From an uncultured Clostridium sp. (GTDB lineage Bacteria; Bacillota; Clostridia; Lachnospirales; Lachnospiraceae), in the NCBI GenBank assembly GCA_945915475.1, contig CAMEFI010000008.1:1-64000 (forward strand): a stretch of DNA of 64,000 bases, read 5' to 3'. The notes below the pieces were generated by a model. That model had not been told where the DNA came from. It did not search any database and worked only from the letters and a program-made list of their open reading frames with translations. Positions 34,227-43,314 of the stretch are shown one piece after another. Positions within the stretch are counted from its first letter, which is position 1. Each line of letters opens with the position of its first letter. Both the position numbers and the translations under genes were made by a program.

Positions 34227-36214
34227 AAACATCAGTACAAGAAAAGAAAAGAAGTATAACAGACCGGATTAGTGACCGGCAAATCTGTATTTTGCTATAT
34301 ATGATCTCTTTTTTAATGATGACGGCGCTGGGGAGTGTTTTAAGTGTTTCTTATATATTAGACGAGACAGGAACCGTGGCAAATGCTGCATATCTTGCCG
34401 GATATAACTGGCATAACTGGGTAACAAACACCGGCGGTTACTTCTATAAATATGGACAGGCACCGTTTTATGCATGGATATTCAAGTGTGTGAATAATCC
34501 ATATCTTATTTATAAGTTAATGATGATTGTAAATGGTGCATTTGTTGCGTTTGTTCCGGTGATGGCATACCGGATCTGTCGTCATCATTTACAACAGGAT
34601 AATAAGATGAAGTGTGCCATGCTTTCCTTTGTACTTATTTTTGTTCCGGCTACCGTGCTGTATTCTTTGTTTGCAAGAGCAGATGTGATGTTGATTGCTT
34701 TTGCGTGGATCACTCTTTATGTGTTGCTGCAGGCAGGAGATCAGACAAAGAAGAACCGGCAGATTTTGTATTCTGCTCTGGTTGCGTTTGTAAGTGTATA
34801 TATGTATATGTGTCATTCCCGGGGAATTGTCTTTGTCATTGCTGTGTTTATGGTGGTAGTGGCATGGCGTTTTTTTGCAAAAGAAAAAAATATCTGTTTT
34901 CCTTCTTATCTTGTAAGTTTGGTTGTCTGGCTGATGGTGGATAAGAAACTTACCCGTTTCTTCAAATCGAATATCTGGGGGACCGGGGCAAAGAAGAATA
35001 CTCTGGAGAACATGAATTATGACAAATACCGGAATCTGCTTACGTTAGATGGAATAAAAACGGTTTTGAATAATGTGACAGGCTGGATGTTCAGTACCTT
35101 TCTTGGTACATTTGGACTGGCAATTCTAGGATTGCTGTTTTCTATGGTGGTTATCGTGTTCTTTGTTGCAAAGAAGAAGAATATGACACCGAAAGAAGCG
35201 GTAATCAGTATGTATGCCGCTCTTTGCTATGGGGGAACCGTAGCACTTGGAGTGCTGTTTTCTTTTGGTTCTAATTATCGTTTTGTAACGGGACAGGAGA
35301 TTACAAGAGCAGACCGGTTTCTGTATAGCCGTTATATTGCGCCAACCTATGGGATTCTCATTTTTATAGCACTTTATTATCTGTTCTTCCGGACAGATTG
35401 TTTCCGATGGAAGACGAAAATGTTTACGTTACTTTTAGGAGGCGGGTTGATTGTATATTGCAGGACCTGGCTTGCCGGTTATGTGAATAAAGTAGAGTAT
35501 TCATGGAGAAATACCATTGATGCAGCTCTTTTTTTTGATACGGTACGATATGGCAACGATGCCAACGTATATAGCGGTGTCTCCCGGGCACTGCTGAAAG
35601 CCGCAGTACTTGCTTTCTTTATCCTGTTTGTATGTATTGTGATCAATCTGTGCAAAATAAAATATACCAAAACCATTCTTTTTGTGATTGCATGCTGTTT
35701 TGTTGTCAGCTTAAGGGTCAATTACAATAAGCTGCGTTTTTCCACGGATATAAGACCTATGGTTACAATTGGACCGGTCATCACATCCATGTATCAGTTA
35801 GAGACGGATACGGACATATCAGAAGAATATCGGGATGTGTATGTGGATAGTTCCATCACAAGAAAAAGAATGTTACAGATTGGTATGCCGCACTTTGATC
35901 TGCGGGTTAATCAGAGTGTGCAACCGGAAGATGTTGACAATATGTTTATTGTATCTAAGAGATATTCTGCCGGCAATGGCTGGATGGATGAGGATTGTTA
36001 CCGGCTTCCTGATTATGATATGGAAGACGGGGCGACCATTGTCCTGGTGAAGGGAGAAGAACTGAAGTCTGCTTTGGAGCAAAAAGGAATCAAAGTGGAA
36101 GCTCTTCCTGTAGATTATACGAATCGGACATTACCCGAAAGACCACTGGATTTGGAAAAAGATACGGAGCTGGTATTTGGTTACCAGAAAGCGGCCTTTT
36201 TCTATGGCAGATAA
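34223..36214 (+). CDS. Multi-pass membrane protein, possible GT-C-type transferase
   Basis: The 663-aa protein has about ten hydrophobic spans up to residue 500 and an extracellular-looking C-terminal part of about 150 aa. An acidic pair follows the first span (SYILDETGTVANAAYLAGYNW), as in GT-C enzymes where an Asp/Glu outside the first helix is catalytic. No firm family match is recognised. It is coupled to the TagF-like gene by an ATGA overlap and precedes the ABC exporter. It could add a lipid-phosphate-linked sugar to the polymer outside the membrane, or be a polymerase; both are inference. Confidence 0.65.
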   Translation: MKTSVQEKKRSITDRISDRQICILLYMISFLMMTALGSVLSVSYILDETGTVANAAYLAGYNWHNWVTNTGGYFYKYGQAPFYAWIFKCVNNPYLIYKLMMIVNGAFVAFVPVMAYRICRHHLQQDNKMKCAMLSFVLIFVPATVLYSLFARADVMLIAFAWITLYVLLQAGDQTKKNRQILYSALVAFVSVYMYMCHSRGIVFVIAVFMVVVAWRFFAKEKNICFPSYLVSLVVWLMVDKKLTRFFKSNIWGTGAKKNTLENMNYDKYRNLLTLDGIKTVLNNVTGWMFSTFLGTFGLAILGLLFSMVVIVFFVAKKKNMTPKEAVISMYAALCYGGTVALGVLFSFGSNYRFVTGQEITRADRFLYSRYIAPTYGILIFIALYYLFFRTDCFRWKTKMFTLLLGGGLIVYCRTWLAGYVNKVEYSWRNTIDAALFFDTVRYGNDANVYSGVSRALLKAAVLAFFILFVCIVINLCKIKYTKTILFVIACCFVVSLRVNYNKLRFSTDIRPMVTIGPVITSMYQLETDTDISEEYRDVYVDSSITRKRMLQIGMPHFDLRVNQSVQPEDVDNMFIVSKRYSAGNGWMDEDCYRLPDYDMEDGATIVLVKGEELKSALEQKGIKVEALPVDYTNRTLPERPLDLEKDTELVFGYQKAAFFYGR

Positions 36215-36221
36215 ACATAAC

Positions 36222-36250
36222 TTGTGAAGATGAATATTCTGTGATAGAAT
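36222..36250 (+). promoter_or_regulatory. Candidate internal promoter before the ABC exporter genes
   Basis: TTGTGA (36222-36227), a 17-nt spacer and TAGAAT (36245-36250), 25-28 bp before the start. It is weaker than consensus. Confidence 0.4.
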
Positions 36251-36277
36251 AAGGCGAATACATCGGGAGGCAATATG

Positions 36278-37063
36278 ATGAAGCGATTTATAAATGATGT
36301 TGTGAAGTATTACAACTATATGGTAAGAGCAGCGAAGTCTGCATTGAAGACGGAGGTAGCCAATTCCTATCTGAACTGGATCTGGTGGATTCTGGATCCG
36401 TTATTCTCTATGTTAACCTATTATTTGATCTTTGGCGTTATTTTTGATGGAAAAGAACAATACTTTGTAATATTTCTGTTTATTGGATTGACGATATGGA
36501 ATTTCTTTAATAAGAATGTTGTACAGAGTGTCAATATGATCAAGAGAAACAAGTCTATTGTTGCAAAGGTATATATTCCCAAATACATATTGCTAATCTC
36601 TAACATGATGATCAATGGGTTCAAGATGATGATTTCCTGGTTCATTGTTGTGCTGATGATGGTATGCTATCGGGTAGAGATATCATGGTATGTGCTTGCC
36701 TTTGTCCCAATCATGATCGTGCTTATCATTTTTACATTTGGATTCAGTGTACATTTGCTTCATTTTGGTGTATTTATCGAGGACCTTAACAATGTGATCA
36801 ATATTGCATTCAAGTTGTTATTTTACATGACGGGTATTATGTATAATATTGAGAAGAGAATTCATGTTCCGTGGGTTCGGGATGTGATGATATATGGCAA
36901 CCCCATTGCATTGCTCATTCATGATATGCGAAATGTATTGTTATATCAGACGGCACCATGTTGGGAAGGGATGGCTATATGGGCAGCAATTGGAATACTG
37001 TTAAGTGCAATAGGTATCAGACAGATCTACAAGAATGAGAATACTTATGTAAAGGTGATATAA
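36278..37063 (+). CDS. Polysaccharide/teichoic acid ABC exporter, permease (TagG-like)
   Basis: This ABC-2 membrane component of about 261 aa has six hydrophobic spans and the typical N-terminal YLNWIWWILDPLFSMLTYYLIFGVIF. With the ATPase that follows it would flip the finished lipid-linked polymer. Two ATGs (36275, 36278) follow GGGAGG; the second has better spacing. Its TAA overlaps the ATG of the ATPase gene. This type exports wall teichoic acids or O-antigen-like polymers. Confidence 0.92.
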   Translation: MKRFINDVVKYYNYMVRAAKSALKTEVANSYLNWIWWILDPLFSMLTYYLIFGVIFDGKEQYFVIFLFIGLTIWNFFNKNVVQSVNMIKRNKSIVAKVYIPKYILLISNMMINGFKMMISWFIVVLMMVCYRVEISWYVLAFVPIMIVLIIFTFGFSVHLLHFGVFIEDLNNVINIAFKLLFYMTGIMYNIEKRIHVPWVRDVMIYGNPIALLIHDMRNVLLYQTAPCWEGMAIWAAIGILLSAIGIRQIYKNENTYVKVI

Positions 37064-37863
37064 TGAAGAATAACGAATGGAATGAAGAATTGAATGATGA
37101 GATAGATGGAGAGAAGATTAGCAAGGAGATTGATGACCGGGATATTGCTATTGAAGTGAAGAATCTTTGTATTGGCTATAAGAATATCAAGGCATATTCT
37201 ATTAAGAAGAGTCTTCTTCGCCTGAAAAAGGTACAGGTGGAAGAATTTCAGGCTGTTAAGAATGTATCCTTTACGGTTCCCAAGGGCCAGATTATGGGGA
37301 TCATTGGTAAGAATGGTAGTGGTAAATCTACTATGTTGCGTGCAATTGCCGGAATCTTCAGTCCGGACAGTGGAACCATCGACCTGAAAGGGCATACGGT
37401 ATCCCTGCTATCCATTGGTGTCGGTTTTCAAAAAGAAGTAACAGGAAGAGAGAATATATTATTATCCGGAATGTTGTTAGGATTTTCAGAAGAAGAGATT
37501 CGTTCCAAGATGGATGAGATTATTGAATTTGCAGATTTGGGCAGATTTATTGATATGCCGGTTAAGACATATTCCAGTGGTATGTATTCTAAGTTGGCAT
37601 TTTCCATTACTGCCATTTTAGAGACCGAAATTATGCTCATCGATGAGGTGCTTAGTGTAGGAGATCAGAGATTTAAGAAGAAAAGTTTTCGAAAGATGAA
37701 GGAATTGATCTCCAATAAGGATCGTACTGTTGTGATTGTATCGCATAATATATCGACGCTGAGTTCGTTGTGTGACCGGGTTATGTGGATGCATGATGGA
37801 GAAATCATGAAAATTGGTCCAACGGATGAAGTATTAGAAGAATATCAGGAGTTTATGAAATAG
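37063..37863 (+). CDS. Polysaccharide/teichoic acid ABC exporter, ATPase (TagH-like)
   Basis: The 266-aa ATPase has Walker A GIIGKNGSGKSTMLR, signature motif TYSSGMYSKLAFS (degenerate LSGGQ as in this exporter class), Walker B IMLIDEVLSVGD and switch HNISTLSSLCD. An acidic N-terminal extension precedes IEVKNLCIGYKN. It lacks the long C-terminal carbohydrate-binding domain of some homologues, so export probably does not depend on a non-reducing-end cap. It is coupled on both sides, and the next gene starts at GTG overlapping its stop. Confidence 0.94.
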   Translation: MKNNEWNEELNDEIDGEKISKEIDDRDIAIEVKNLCIGYKNIKAYSIKKSLLRLKKVQVEEFQAVKNVSFTVPKGQIMGIIGKNGSGKSTMLRAIAGIFSPDSGTIDLKGHTVSLLSIGVGFQKEVTGRENILLSGMLLGFSEEEIRSKMDEIIEFADLGRFIDMPVKTYSSGMYSKLAFSITAILETEIMLIDEVLSVGDQRFKKKSFRKMKELISNKDRTVVIVSHNISTLSSLCDRVMWMHDGEIMKIGPTDEVLEEYQEFMK

Positions 37864-39023
37864 TGGTACGTAAGATTGTCAAATGGTTCGTATTTAAATG
37901 CATATATCCCTTTTGGTACTGGCTGACATCGAGAAGAGCCATTCGACGGAATAAAGTGATTTTTGTTGAGAACCATCAGGGGGCATTGACGGATAATTTC
38001 CGATTATTATATCAGGAGTTCCGGCAGAGAGGATATGATATACATGTGCATTATCTTAGGGTGGCACATTCCGGTTGGGGAACTATCATTCGGCGGTCTA
38101 TGCGCTTAATTGGAGATATGGCAACAGCGTCTGTTGTGTTTCTCAATGAGTCGAACAGTCTTTTTGGTGCCTTTACCCTTCGGAAAGGTACGCAGCTCAT
38201 TCAGGTATGGCATGCATGTGGAGCCTTTAAAAAATGGGGTTATAGTGTTGCAGACAAGGAATTTGGAGAGGATGCGAAGGAATTATCGAGATATTCCGGT
38301 CATCGTAACTATACATTAGTGCCGGTAAGTGGAAGGGATGTGTGTTTTGCGTATGAAGAGGCATTTGGGCTTCAGGGCAGGCATGTTGTAAAGCCACTTG
38401 GAGTCAGCAGGACAGATGTGTTCTTTGATGATGCATATAAACAAAAGGCATTTGAACATTTATATCAGTGGAGACCGGAGTGGAAGGGGAAGACAATTCT
38501 GTTATATCTCCCCACGTTTCGTGGTTCCATTAAGGAGGCAAAGGCCCCGGATGCTCTGGATTGGGAGATACTTGCCGGTCTGGATGAATCTTATGTGATG
38601 GTGATTCAGAATCATCCTTTTGTGACCTCCAAAATGGAGATACCAGCGGATTTGTCACACCGGGTTCTGGATATAACAGGAATGAGTGAACATGGGATGA
38701 CAACAGATGAATGGATGATCGTATCGGATATCTGTATTACGGATTATTCTTCTGTTGTATTTGACTATTCATTGCTGGAGAAACCGATTCTCTTTTTTGC
38801 CTATGACTTAGCGTCCTATTATGATGAGAGAGGTTTCTATTTTCCCTATGAGGATTTCGTTCCGGGACCGATTGTGTACAATACAGAAGAACTGGTGGAA
38901 CAGATTACCGGTATCACCGGATTTGATTATCATAAGCTGAATGCTTTTAAAGACAGATATATGAATGGGTGTGATGGAGCATCTACAAAACGAATCGTGA
39001 ATCGCATTTTAGAAACTGCATAG
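37863..39023 (+). CDS. CDP-polyol phosphotransferase (third copy)
   Basis: The 386-aa TagF/TarB-family protein starts at GTG 37863, overlapping the TAG of the ATPase gene. Motifs: IQVWHACGAFKKWGY, PLGVSRTDVFF, LYLPTFRGS, IQNHPFV and ICITDYSSVVFDYSLL. A basic, aromatic N-terminus (KWFVFKCIYPFWYWLTSRRAIRR) should bind the membrane. Position between the exporter and tarIJ ties it to polyol-phosphate transfer. The three copies probably differ in priming versus elongation. Confidence 0.88.
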   Translation: MVRKIVKWFVFKCIYPFWYWLTSRRAIRRNKVIFVENHQGALTDNFRLLYQEFRQRGYDIHVHYLRVAHSGWGTIIRRSMRLIGDMATASVVFLNESNSLFGAFTLRKGTQLIQVWHACGAFKKWGYSVADKEFGEDAKELSRYSGHRNYTLVPVSGRDVCFAYEEAFGLQGRHVVKPLGVSRTDVFFDDAYKQKAFEHLYQWRPEWKGKTILLYLPTFRGSIKEAKAPDALDWEILAGLDESYVMVIQNHPFVTSKMEIPADLSHRVLDITGMSEHGMTTDEWMIVSDICITDYSSVVFDYSLLEKPILFFAYDLASYYDERGFYFPYEDFVPGPIVYNTEELVEQITGITGFDYHKLNAFKDRYMNGCDGASTKRIVNRILETA

Positions 39024-39045
39024 ATGAAAACAGGAGGTAGCAGTG

Positions 39046-39762
39046 ATGGAAGGTAGTAATATTTATGGTGTTGTTCTTGCCGGAGGCAAGGGAACACGGA
39101 TGGGAAATGTAGAAAAGCCAAAACAGTTTATGGAGATTGGCGATAAGCCGATTATCGTACACACCATTGAAAAGTTTGTTGCGAATACGCAATTTGAGAA
39201 AGTTTTAGTGTTGTCTCCAAAACAGTGGATAAAACATACACAGGATCTGGTTCGCAAATATATTCCCAATAGTGAGCAGGTTGTAGTAATTGAAGGTGGA
39301 ACCACAAGAAATGAGACGATTATGAATGCCATTGCCTATATTGAGAAGGATGGCAGGTTGGATGAAGATACTATTATTGTCACCCATGATTCGGTTCGCC
39401 CCTTTGTGACACATCGGATTTTGGAGGAGAATATCCGTTATGCAAAAGAATTTGGTGCATGTGATACGGTGATTCCAGCGACAGACACCATTGTGGAGAG
39501 TACAGATCACCAGCTTATTACCTCTATTCCTGACCGGTCTACCATGTATCAGGGACAGACTCCACAATCATTTAAGGCAATGCATCTTAGAGATCTGTAT
39601 ACTTCTTTGTCTGCGAAGGAAAAGGAGATTCTTACAGATGCATGCAAGATACTCGTTATTAAGGGAGAGCAGGTTCATCTGGTCGATGGAGAAGTATCCA
39701 ATATTAAGATTACGTATCCGTATGACATGAGAGTTGCAGAAGCGTTGTTAGGAGGCATGTAG
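39046..39762 (+). CDS. tarI: Ribitol-5-phosphate cytidylyltransferase (IspD/TarI family)
   Basis: The enzyme makes CDP-ribitol from CTP and ribitol-5-phosphate. The 238-aa protein has the nucleotidyltransferase loop VLAGGKGTRMGNVEKPKQF, VTHDSVRPFVT, TIPATDTIVES and QTPQSFKAMHL. IspD, the isoprenoid enzyme, shares these features; the immediately following TarJ-type reductase makes TarI the better call. GGAGGT 7 nt before ATG 39046 sets the start (GTG 39043 is the alternative). The stop is 1 bp before tarJ. Confidence 0.88.
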   Translation: MEGSNIYGVVLAGGKGTRMGNVEKPKQFMEIGDKPIIVHTIEKFVANTQFEKVLVLSPKQWIKHTQDLVRKYIPNSEQVVVIEGGTTRNETIMNAIAYIEKDGRLDEDTIIVTHDSVRPFVTHRILEENIRYAKEFGACDTVIPATDTIVESTDHQLITSIPDRSTMYQGQTPQSFKAMHLRDLYTSLSAKEKEILTDACKILVIKGEQVHLVDGEVSNIKITYPYDMRVAEALLGGM

Positions 39763-39763
39763 A

Positions 39764-40789
39764 ATGTTAAACGCAGTATATCAGTTAAAACGCCCAAGAC
39801 AGTTCGAATTGGTGTACAAGGATATTACGTTTGATAAAGAGAATGCAATTGTAAGACCAACGCATCTGTCGATTTGTAATGCGGACCAGAGATATTATCA
39901 GGGAACCCGTTCCGAGGAAGTGCTTCGAAAGAAACTTCCAATGGCGCTAATTCATGAGGGCATTGGACAGGTAATCTATGATCCTTCCGGAGAATTCAAA
40001 GTGGGAGACAGAGTAGTAATGATTCCGAACCTTCCTAGTGAAAAGGATGAGATTATTGCTGAGAATTATTTGAGAAGTTCTAAGTTCCGGGCCAGTGGAA
40101 CGGATGGTTTTCTTCAGGAATATGTGCAGACAACACCAGACAGGTTAGTGAAGCTTCCGGATGGAATCAACTTAACGGTTGCAGCATTTACGGAATTTGT
40201 GAGTGTCGGTTTGCATGCAATTGGACGATTCATGGAGACAGCGCATGCAAGACGGAATCGGATTGGTGTATGGGGCGATGGCAACTTAGGTTATGTTACG
40301 TCTTTACTGCTTAAGACTATGTATCCGGAGATTGAAGTCTATGTAATGGGTGTGAATGAGTCAAAGCTTAACGATTTTACTTTTGCAGATGGCACGTACC
40401 AGATCAATGAGATTCCGGAGGATTTTTCCATGGATCATGCATTTGAATGTGTGGGAGGCAATGGTGCACATAAGGCAATCAATCAGATTATTGATTACAT
40501 TAATCCGGAGGGTACAATCGGAATCCTTGGTGTGTCTGAGGATCTGGCACCCATCAATACCCGTATGGTGTTAGAAAAGGGTCTTAAGATTGTGGGAAGC
40601 AGCAGAAGTGGCAGAGCAGATTATCTGAAACTTGTTACGCTTTATAAGGAGCATCCGGAAGTGATTGATTATCTGGAGAATATCGTGGGAGAACAGATTG
40701 TGATCCGTGAGATCAAGGATATTGCAAAAGCATTTGAGATGGATATTCATAAGCTGATTGGTAAGACAGTTATGATATGGGACAAATAA
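39764..40789 (+). CDS. tarJ: Ribulose-5-phosphate reductase (TarJ, zinc-type dehydrogenase)
   Basis: This enzyme reduces ribulose-5-phosphate with NADPH to ribitol-5-phosphate, the TarI substrate. The 341-aa medium-chain dehydrogenase has HLSICNADQRYYQGTR, LIHEGIGQV, DRVVMIPNLP and a Rossmann region beginning GVWGDGNLGYVTSLLL. Cys and His/Glu residues near the N-terminus fit a zinc site. It ends this transcription block and faces the reverse-oriented beta-helix gene across a hairpin. TarIJ presence implies ribitol phosphate in the surface polymer. Confidence 0.9.
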   Translation: MLNAVYQLKRPRQFELVYKDITFDKENAIVRPTHLSICNADQRYYQGTRSEEVLRKKLPMALIHEGIGQVIYDPSGEFKVGDRVVMIPNLPSEKDEIIAENYLRSSKFRASGTDGFLQEYVQTTPDRLVKLPDGINLTVAAFTEFVSVGLHAIGRFMETAHARRNRIGVWGDGNLGYVTSLLLKTMYPEIEVYVMGVNESKLNDFTFADGTYQINEIPEDFSMDHAFECVGGNGAHKAINQIIDYINPEGTIGILGVSEDLAPINTRMVLEKGLKIVGSSRSGRADYLKLVTLYKEHPEVIDYLENIVGEQIVIREIKDIAKAFEMDIHKLIGKTVMIWDK

Positions 40790-40814
40790 AATATATGGAG
40801 AGAACTCCAAAAAG

Positions 40815-40861
40815 CAATCGCTGTCAGCAACCGGGAAAATCCTTGTTGCCGACAGCGATTG
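40815..40861 (-). terminator. Convergent terminator between tarJ and the beta-helix gene
   Basis: CAATCGCTGTC pairs with GACAGCGATTG, extended by GCAAC/GTTGC. On the minus strand CTTTTT follows, so it ends the beta-helix transcript; it may also act on the tarJ side, where the tract is poorer. Confidence 0.75.
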
Positions 40862-40879
40862 TTATATATGGATATGTGA

Positions 40880-43129
40880 TTATTTGCTTATATAATAGGT
40901 CTGGTAGAATCGGTTGTTATATTTGTCTTTCCCATAGAAAGAAATCTTCTGATTCTTTTTCAGTTTCTTCTTCAGTTTCAAAGAATGCGTCTTTTTTACC
41001 TTTGTTATCTTATAAGTCTGTCCCCGGGTCTTCATGTTACCTGTTTTGATGGTGGGGGCAGTGAAGCTTAGAGGTTTGGTCTTCCGTTTGTATTTGGTAA
41101 TGGTGAACCTGACATTCGTGTGGGTAACATCATTGCCATCAAACATGAGATGATAGCCAGGGTTATTCTTAAATGTATTCTTTTTCACTGTAATCTTTGA
41201 TGACTGGCGGATCCATGCACCAAAAGAGTAACCATCCACTGTGTTCTTGTTTACTTTTAGATTCTTAGCACCCATCATAAAGATTCCGGTTACACATTTA
41301 CTTTGTGAGGTAGAGGAATTTCTGGTGATAGTATTATTCCGTATTGTAATATTCTCATATGGCACACCGGATAACACATGATGGGAACCGATTCCCCTCG
41401 GATAATCCGTAATGCTGCAATTCTCGATTACGATGTTCCGACAAGGTGTTTTATCTAAGTCAAAGCCGGGAGTCCATTCAGTATCGCCATTCTTATAGCA
41501 GATGTCTAATTGAACGGCTTCACTTGTATAATCATTGTTACCAAAGCGGAACCCGTCAAATGTACAATTCTGAATCTTACCATTCTGTATGCCGGCAAAC
41601 TCTAAGGCATGGGAACCATGGCAGTTACGGATGGTAGCATTGCTGATGGTAATATGATTTCCGTGACCGAAATAGATTAGGTTGGTGGATTTTGTTGAGT
41701 TCTGGATGTTACCACCATTCCAGATACCTCCGTTTACCGTAATATTCTGAGATAATGTATAATCAGGATAGCCGGTTGACCTGTGATTACTATCGCTGTT
41801 TTTCAGCATATTATTGGATAGACTGGAATCCATTCGGAAGATAGTAGCATTCGGATCTAAGTTCAAAGTGGTATTCGACTGGATAAATAATACATTACTT
41901 ATATAATAGGTCCCGGCAGGCACATTGATGACAACGGAGACACCGGCTCTTGCCTGATCAAGGGCTTTCTGCAATGCTGCAGTATCGTCAATGGTGTCCT
42001 GACCCAATGCACCAAAACTGTTGACATTATAGTAGTATGTATTTCCGATAATCGAATAGGCGCGGTCTGCTTCCACTAAACCTTTCATGGCGGCAATCAG
42101 AGCTTCTTTTGCAGCCCGGATCTGTTCTCTTACAGCATCTCCATCATCATATACACGCTGTGCATCTGCTAAGCATTGCTGGAAGACACTAAATGTTTCC
42201 GGTGTATAAGTTGTATAGATATCCGGTGGATAATTCTTTGCTTTTTCAAGTTGTTTGCCAAGTTCAATCCTGGTAACCCGGAGATCATTATCTGTGAAGT
42301 CAGCTAAAGTGTTCACATCCGATAAACGGTTGTCTACGGCTTCTAAGTCTTTTGCCAGGGTATCCGCAATGGTTGTGATCTCACCTATCTGTTCCCGGGT
42401 TAATGTGTGGTCTGCAGCAGCTTGTCTTATGCCTTTTGCACGGAGAGTGTACTCAAGCTGTTCTAAGTAGTTCTTAACAGGGAGAATGATCGTGGATGCA
42501 TTGTCTAAAGTTGTCTGATAATGATTATATACAGAAGGTTTGTATTTGGCTGCATTTTCTTCCGTTAATACATTCCTTTTGGTATTGATCAATTGTTCTA
42601 ATTCCGTAATCTTTGCCTGTAATATATCTTTGTCGATATCAATCTGAAGGATCTCTAATTTCAATGTGTCAATGGCGTCAGACTGTGCGTTTAACTGTTC
42701 AATCTGTGCATTGATATTGGCATAGAGTGTATCTAACTGTTCCTGTGTCAGTGATATGCCATCGGCTTCTGACAGGGCAGTAACGGTATCGTTATATACT
42801 CTCTGGGCAGCTGCAATCCGCTCAGATGTTATCTGGTTCGCTTCCCCATATTGTCTGTACTCACTATAATACATGGCACTGATCTCCAATACTTCAGAGT
42901 GAAGTTGTGCCAAAGTGTTCTGCATCTTGTTATCTAAATCAGCAATTGAATTGTTAAGCTCTTCGTTCCTGGCGTTCACCACGTCTTTGGTAATGGTTGT
43001 TTCTGTCGGCTCCTGCTGTTCACTTCCTGTTGTTGTATCTGCATACACGACAGGTGCAGGGGTTGTTGCCAACAGGCCGAATAATGCTGCACATAACACG
43101 GCATTGCGAGCATATCTTCCATATCCCAT
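40880..43129 (-). CDS. Secreted helical-repeat plus right-handed beta-helix (pectate-lyase-like) protein
   Basis: The protein has about 749 aa. A signal peptide ends near PVVYADTT. About residues 35-355 are long helices with FIVAR-like segments (YTPETFSVFQQCLADAQRVYDDGDAVREQIRAAKEAL-type pattern). From about 360 to 670 lies a pectate-lyase-superfamily beta-helix (NSFGALGQDTIDDTAALQKAL, INVPAGTYYISN, NGGIWNGGN, with repeated NITIRNNTI-type coils). The tail is lysine-rich. It probably binds or cleaves a surface polysaccharide. GGGAGG fits ATG 43129 better than ATG 43135. It is transcribed against the surrounding locus from its own promoter. Confidence 0.82.
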   Translation of the reverse strand: MGYGRYARNAVLCAALFGLLATTPAPVVYADTTTGSEQQEPTETTITKDVVNARNEELNNSIADLDNKMQNTLAQLHSEVLEISAMYYSEYRQYGEANQITSERIAAAQRVYNDTVTALSEADGISLTQEQLDTLYANINAQIEQLNAQSDAIDTLKLEILQIDIDKDILQAKITELEQLINTKRNVLTEENAAKYKPSVYNHYQTTLDNASTIILPVKNYLEQLEYTLRAKGIRQAAADHTLTREQIGEITTIADTLAKDLEAVDNRLSDVNTLADFTDNDLRVTRIELGKQLEKAKNYPPDIYTTYTPETFSVFQQCLADAQRVYDDGDAVREQIRAAKEALIAAMKGLVEADRAYSIIGNTYYYNVNSFGALGQDTIDDTAALQKALDQARAGVSVVINVPAGTYYISNVLFIQSNTTLNLDPNATIFRMDSSLSNNMLKNSDSNHRSTGYPDYTLSQNITVNGGIWNGGNIQNSTKSTNLIYFGHGNHITISNATIRNCHGSHALEFAGIQNGKIQNCTFDGFRFGNNDYTSEAVQLDICYKNGDTEWTPGFDLDKTPCRNIVIENCSITDYPRGIGSHHVLSGVPYENITIRNNTITRNSSTSQSKCVTGIFMMGAKNLKVNKNTVDGYSFGAWIRQSSKITVKKNTFKNNPGYHLMFDGNDVTHTNVRFTITKYKRKTKPLSFTAPTIKTGNMKTRGQTYKITKVKKTHSLKLKKKLKKNQKISFYGKDKYNNRFYQTYYISK

Positions 43130-43160
43130 AAACATATGCCTCCCTTTACATTATGAATAT

Positions 43161-43189
43161 AGTATACCATTAAATGAACAATCTGTAAA
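43161..43189 (-). promoter_or_regulatory. Promoter of the beta-helix gene
   Basis: On the minus strand TTTACA, a 17-nt spacer and TATACT lie about 30 bp before the start codon. Confidence 0.65.
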
Positions 43190-43222
43190 ACGTGTAAGCA
43201 GGCATTGATGCTTTTCTATTAG

Positions 43223-43250
43223 TTGACATCATGCCAAAATCCGATATAAT
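43223..43250 (+). promoter_or_regulatory. Promoter of the second half of the glycopolymer locus
   Basis: TTGACA (43223-43228), a 16-nt spacer and TATAAT (43245-43250) drive the GT2-to-flippase block and are divergent from the beta-helix promoter only 34 bp away. Confidence 0.75.
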
Positions 43251-43314
43251 ACTGTTAAGTTGGATATTTATGCGAATACGAGTTTTTAGCAGTAAGATAA
43301 AGGAGAAGGCGAAC

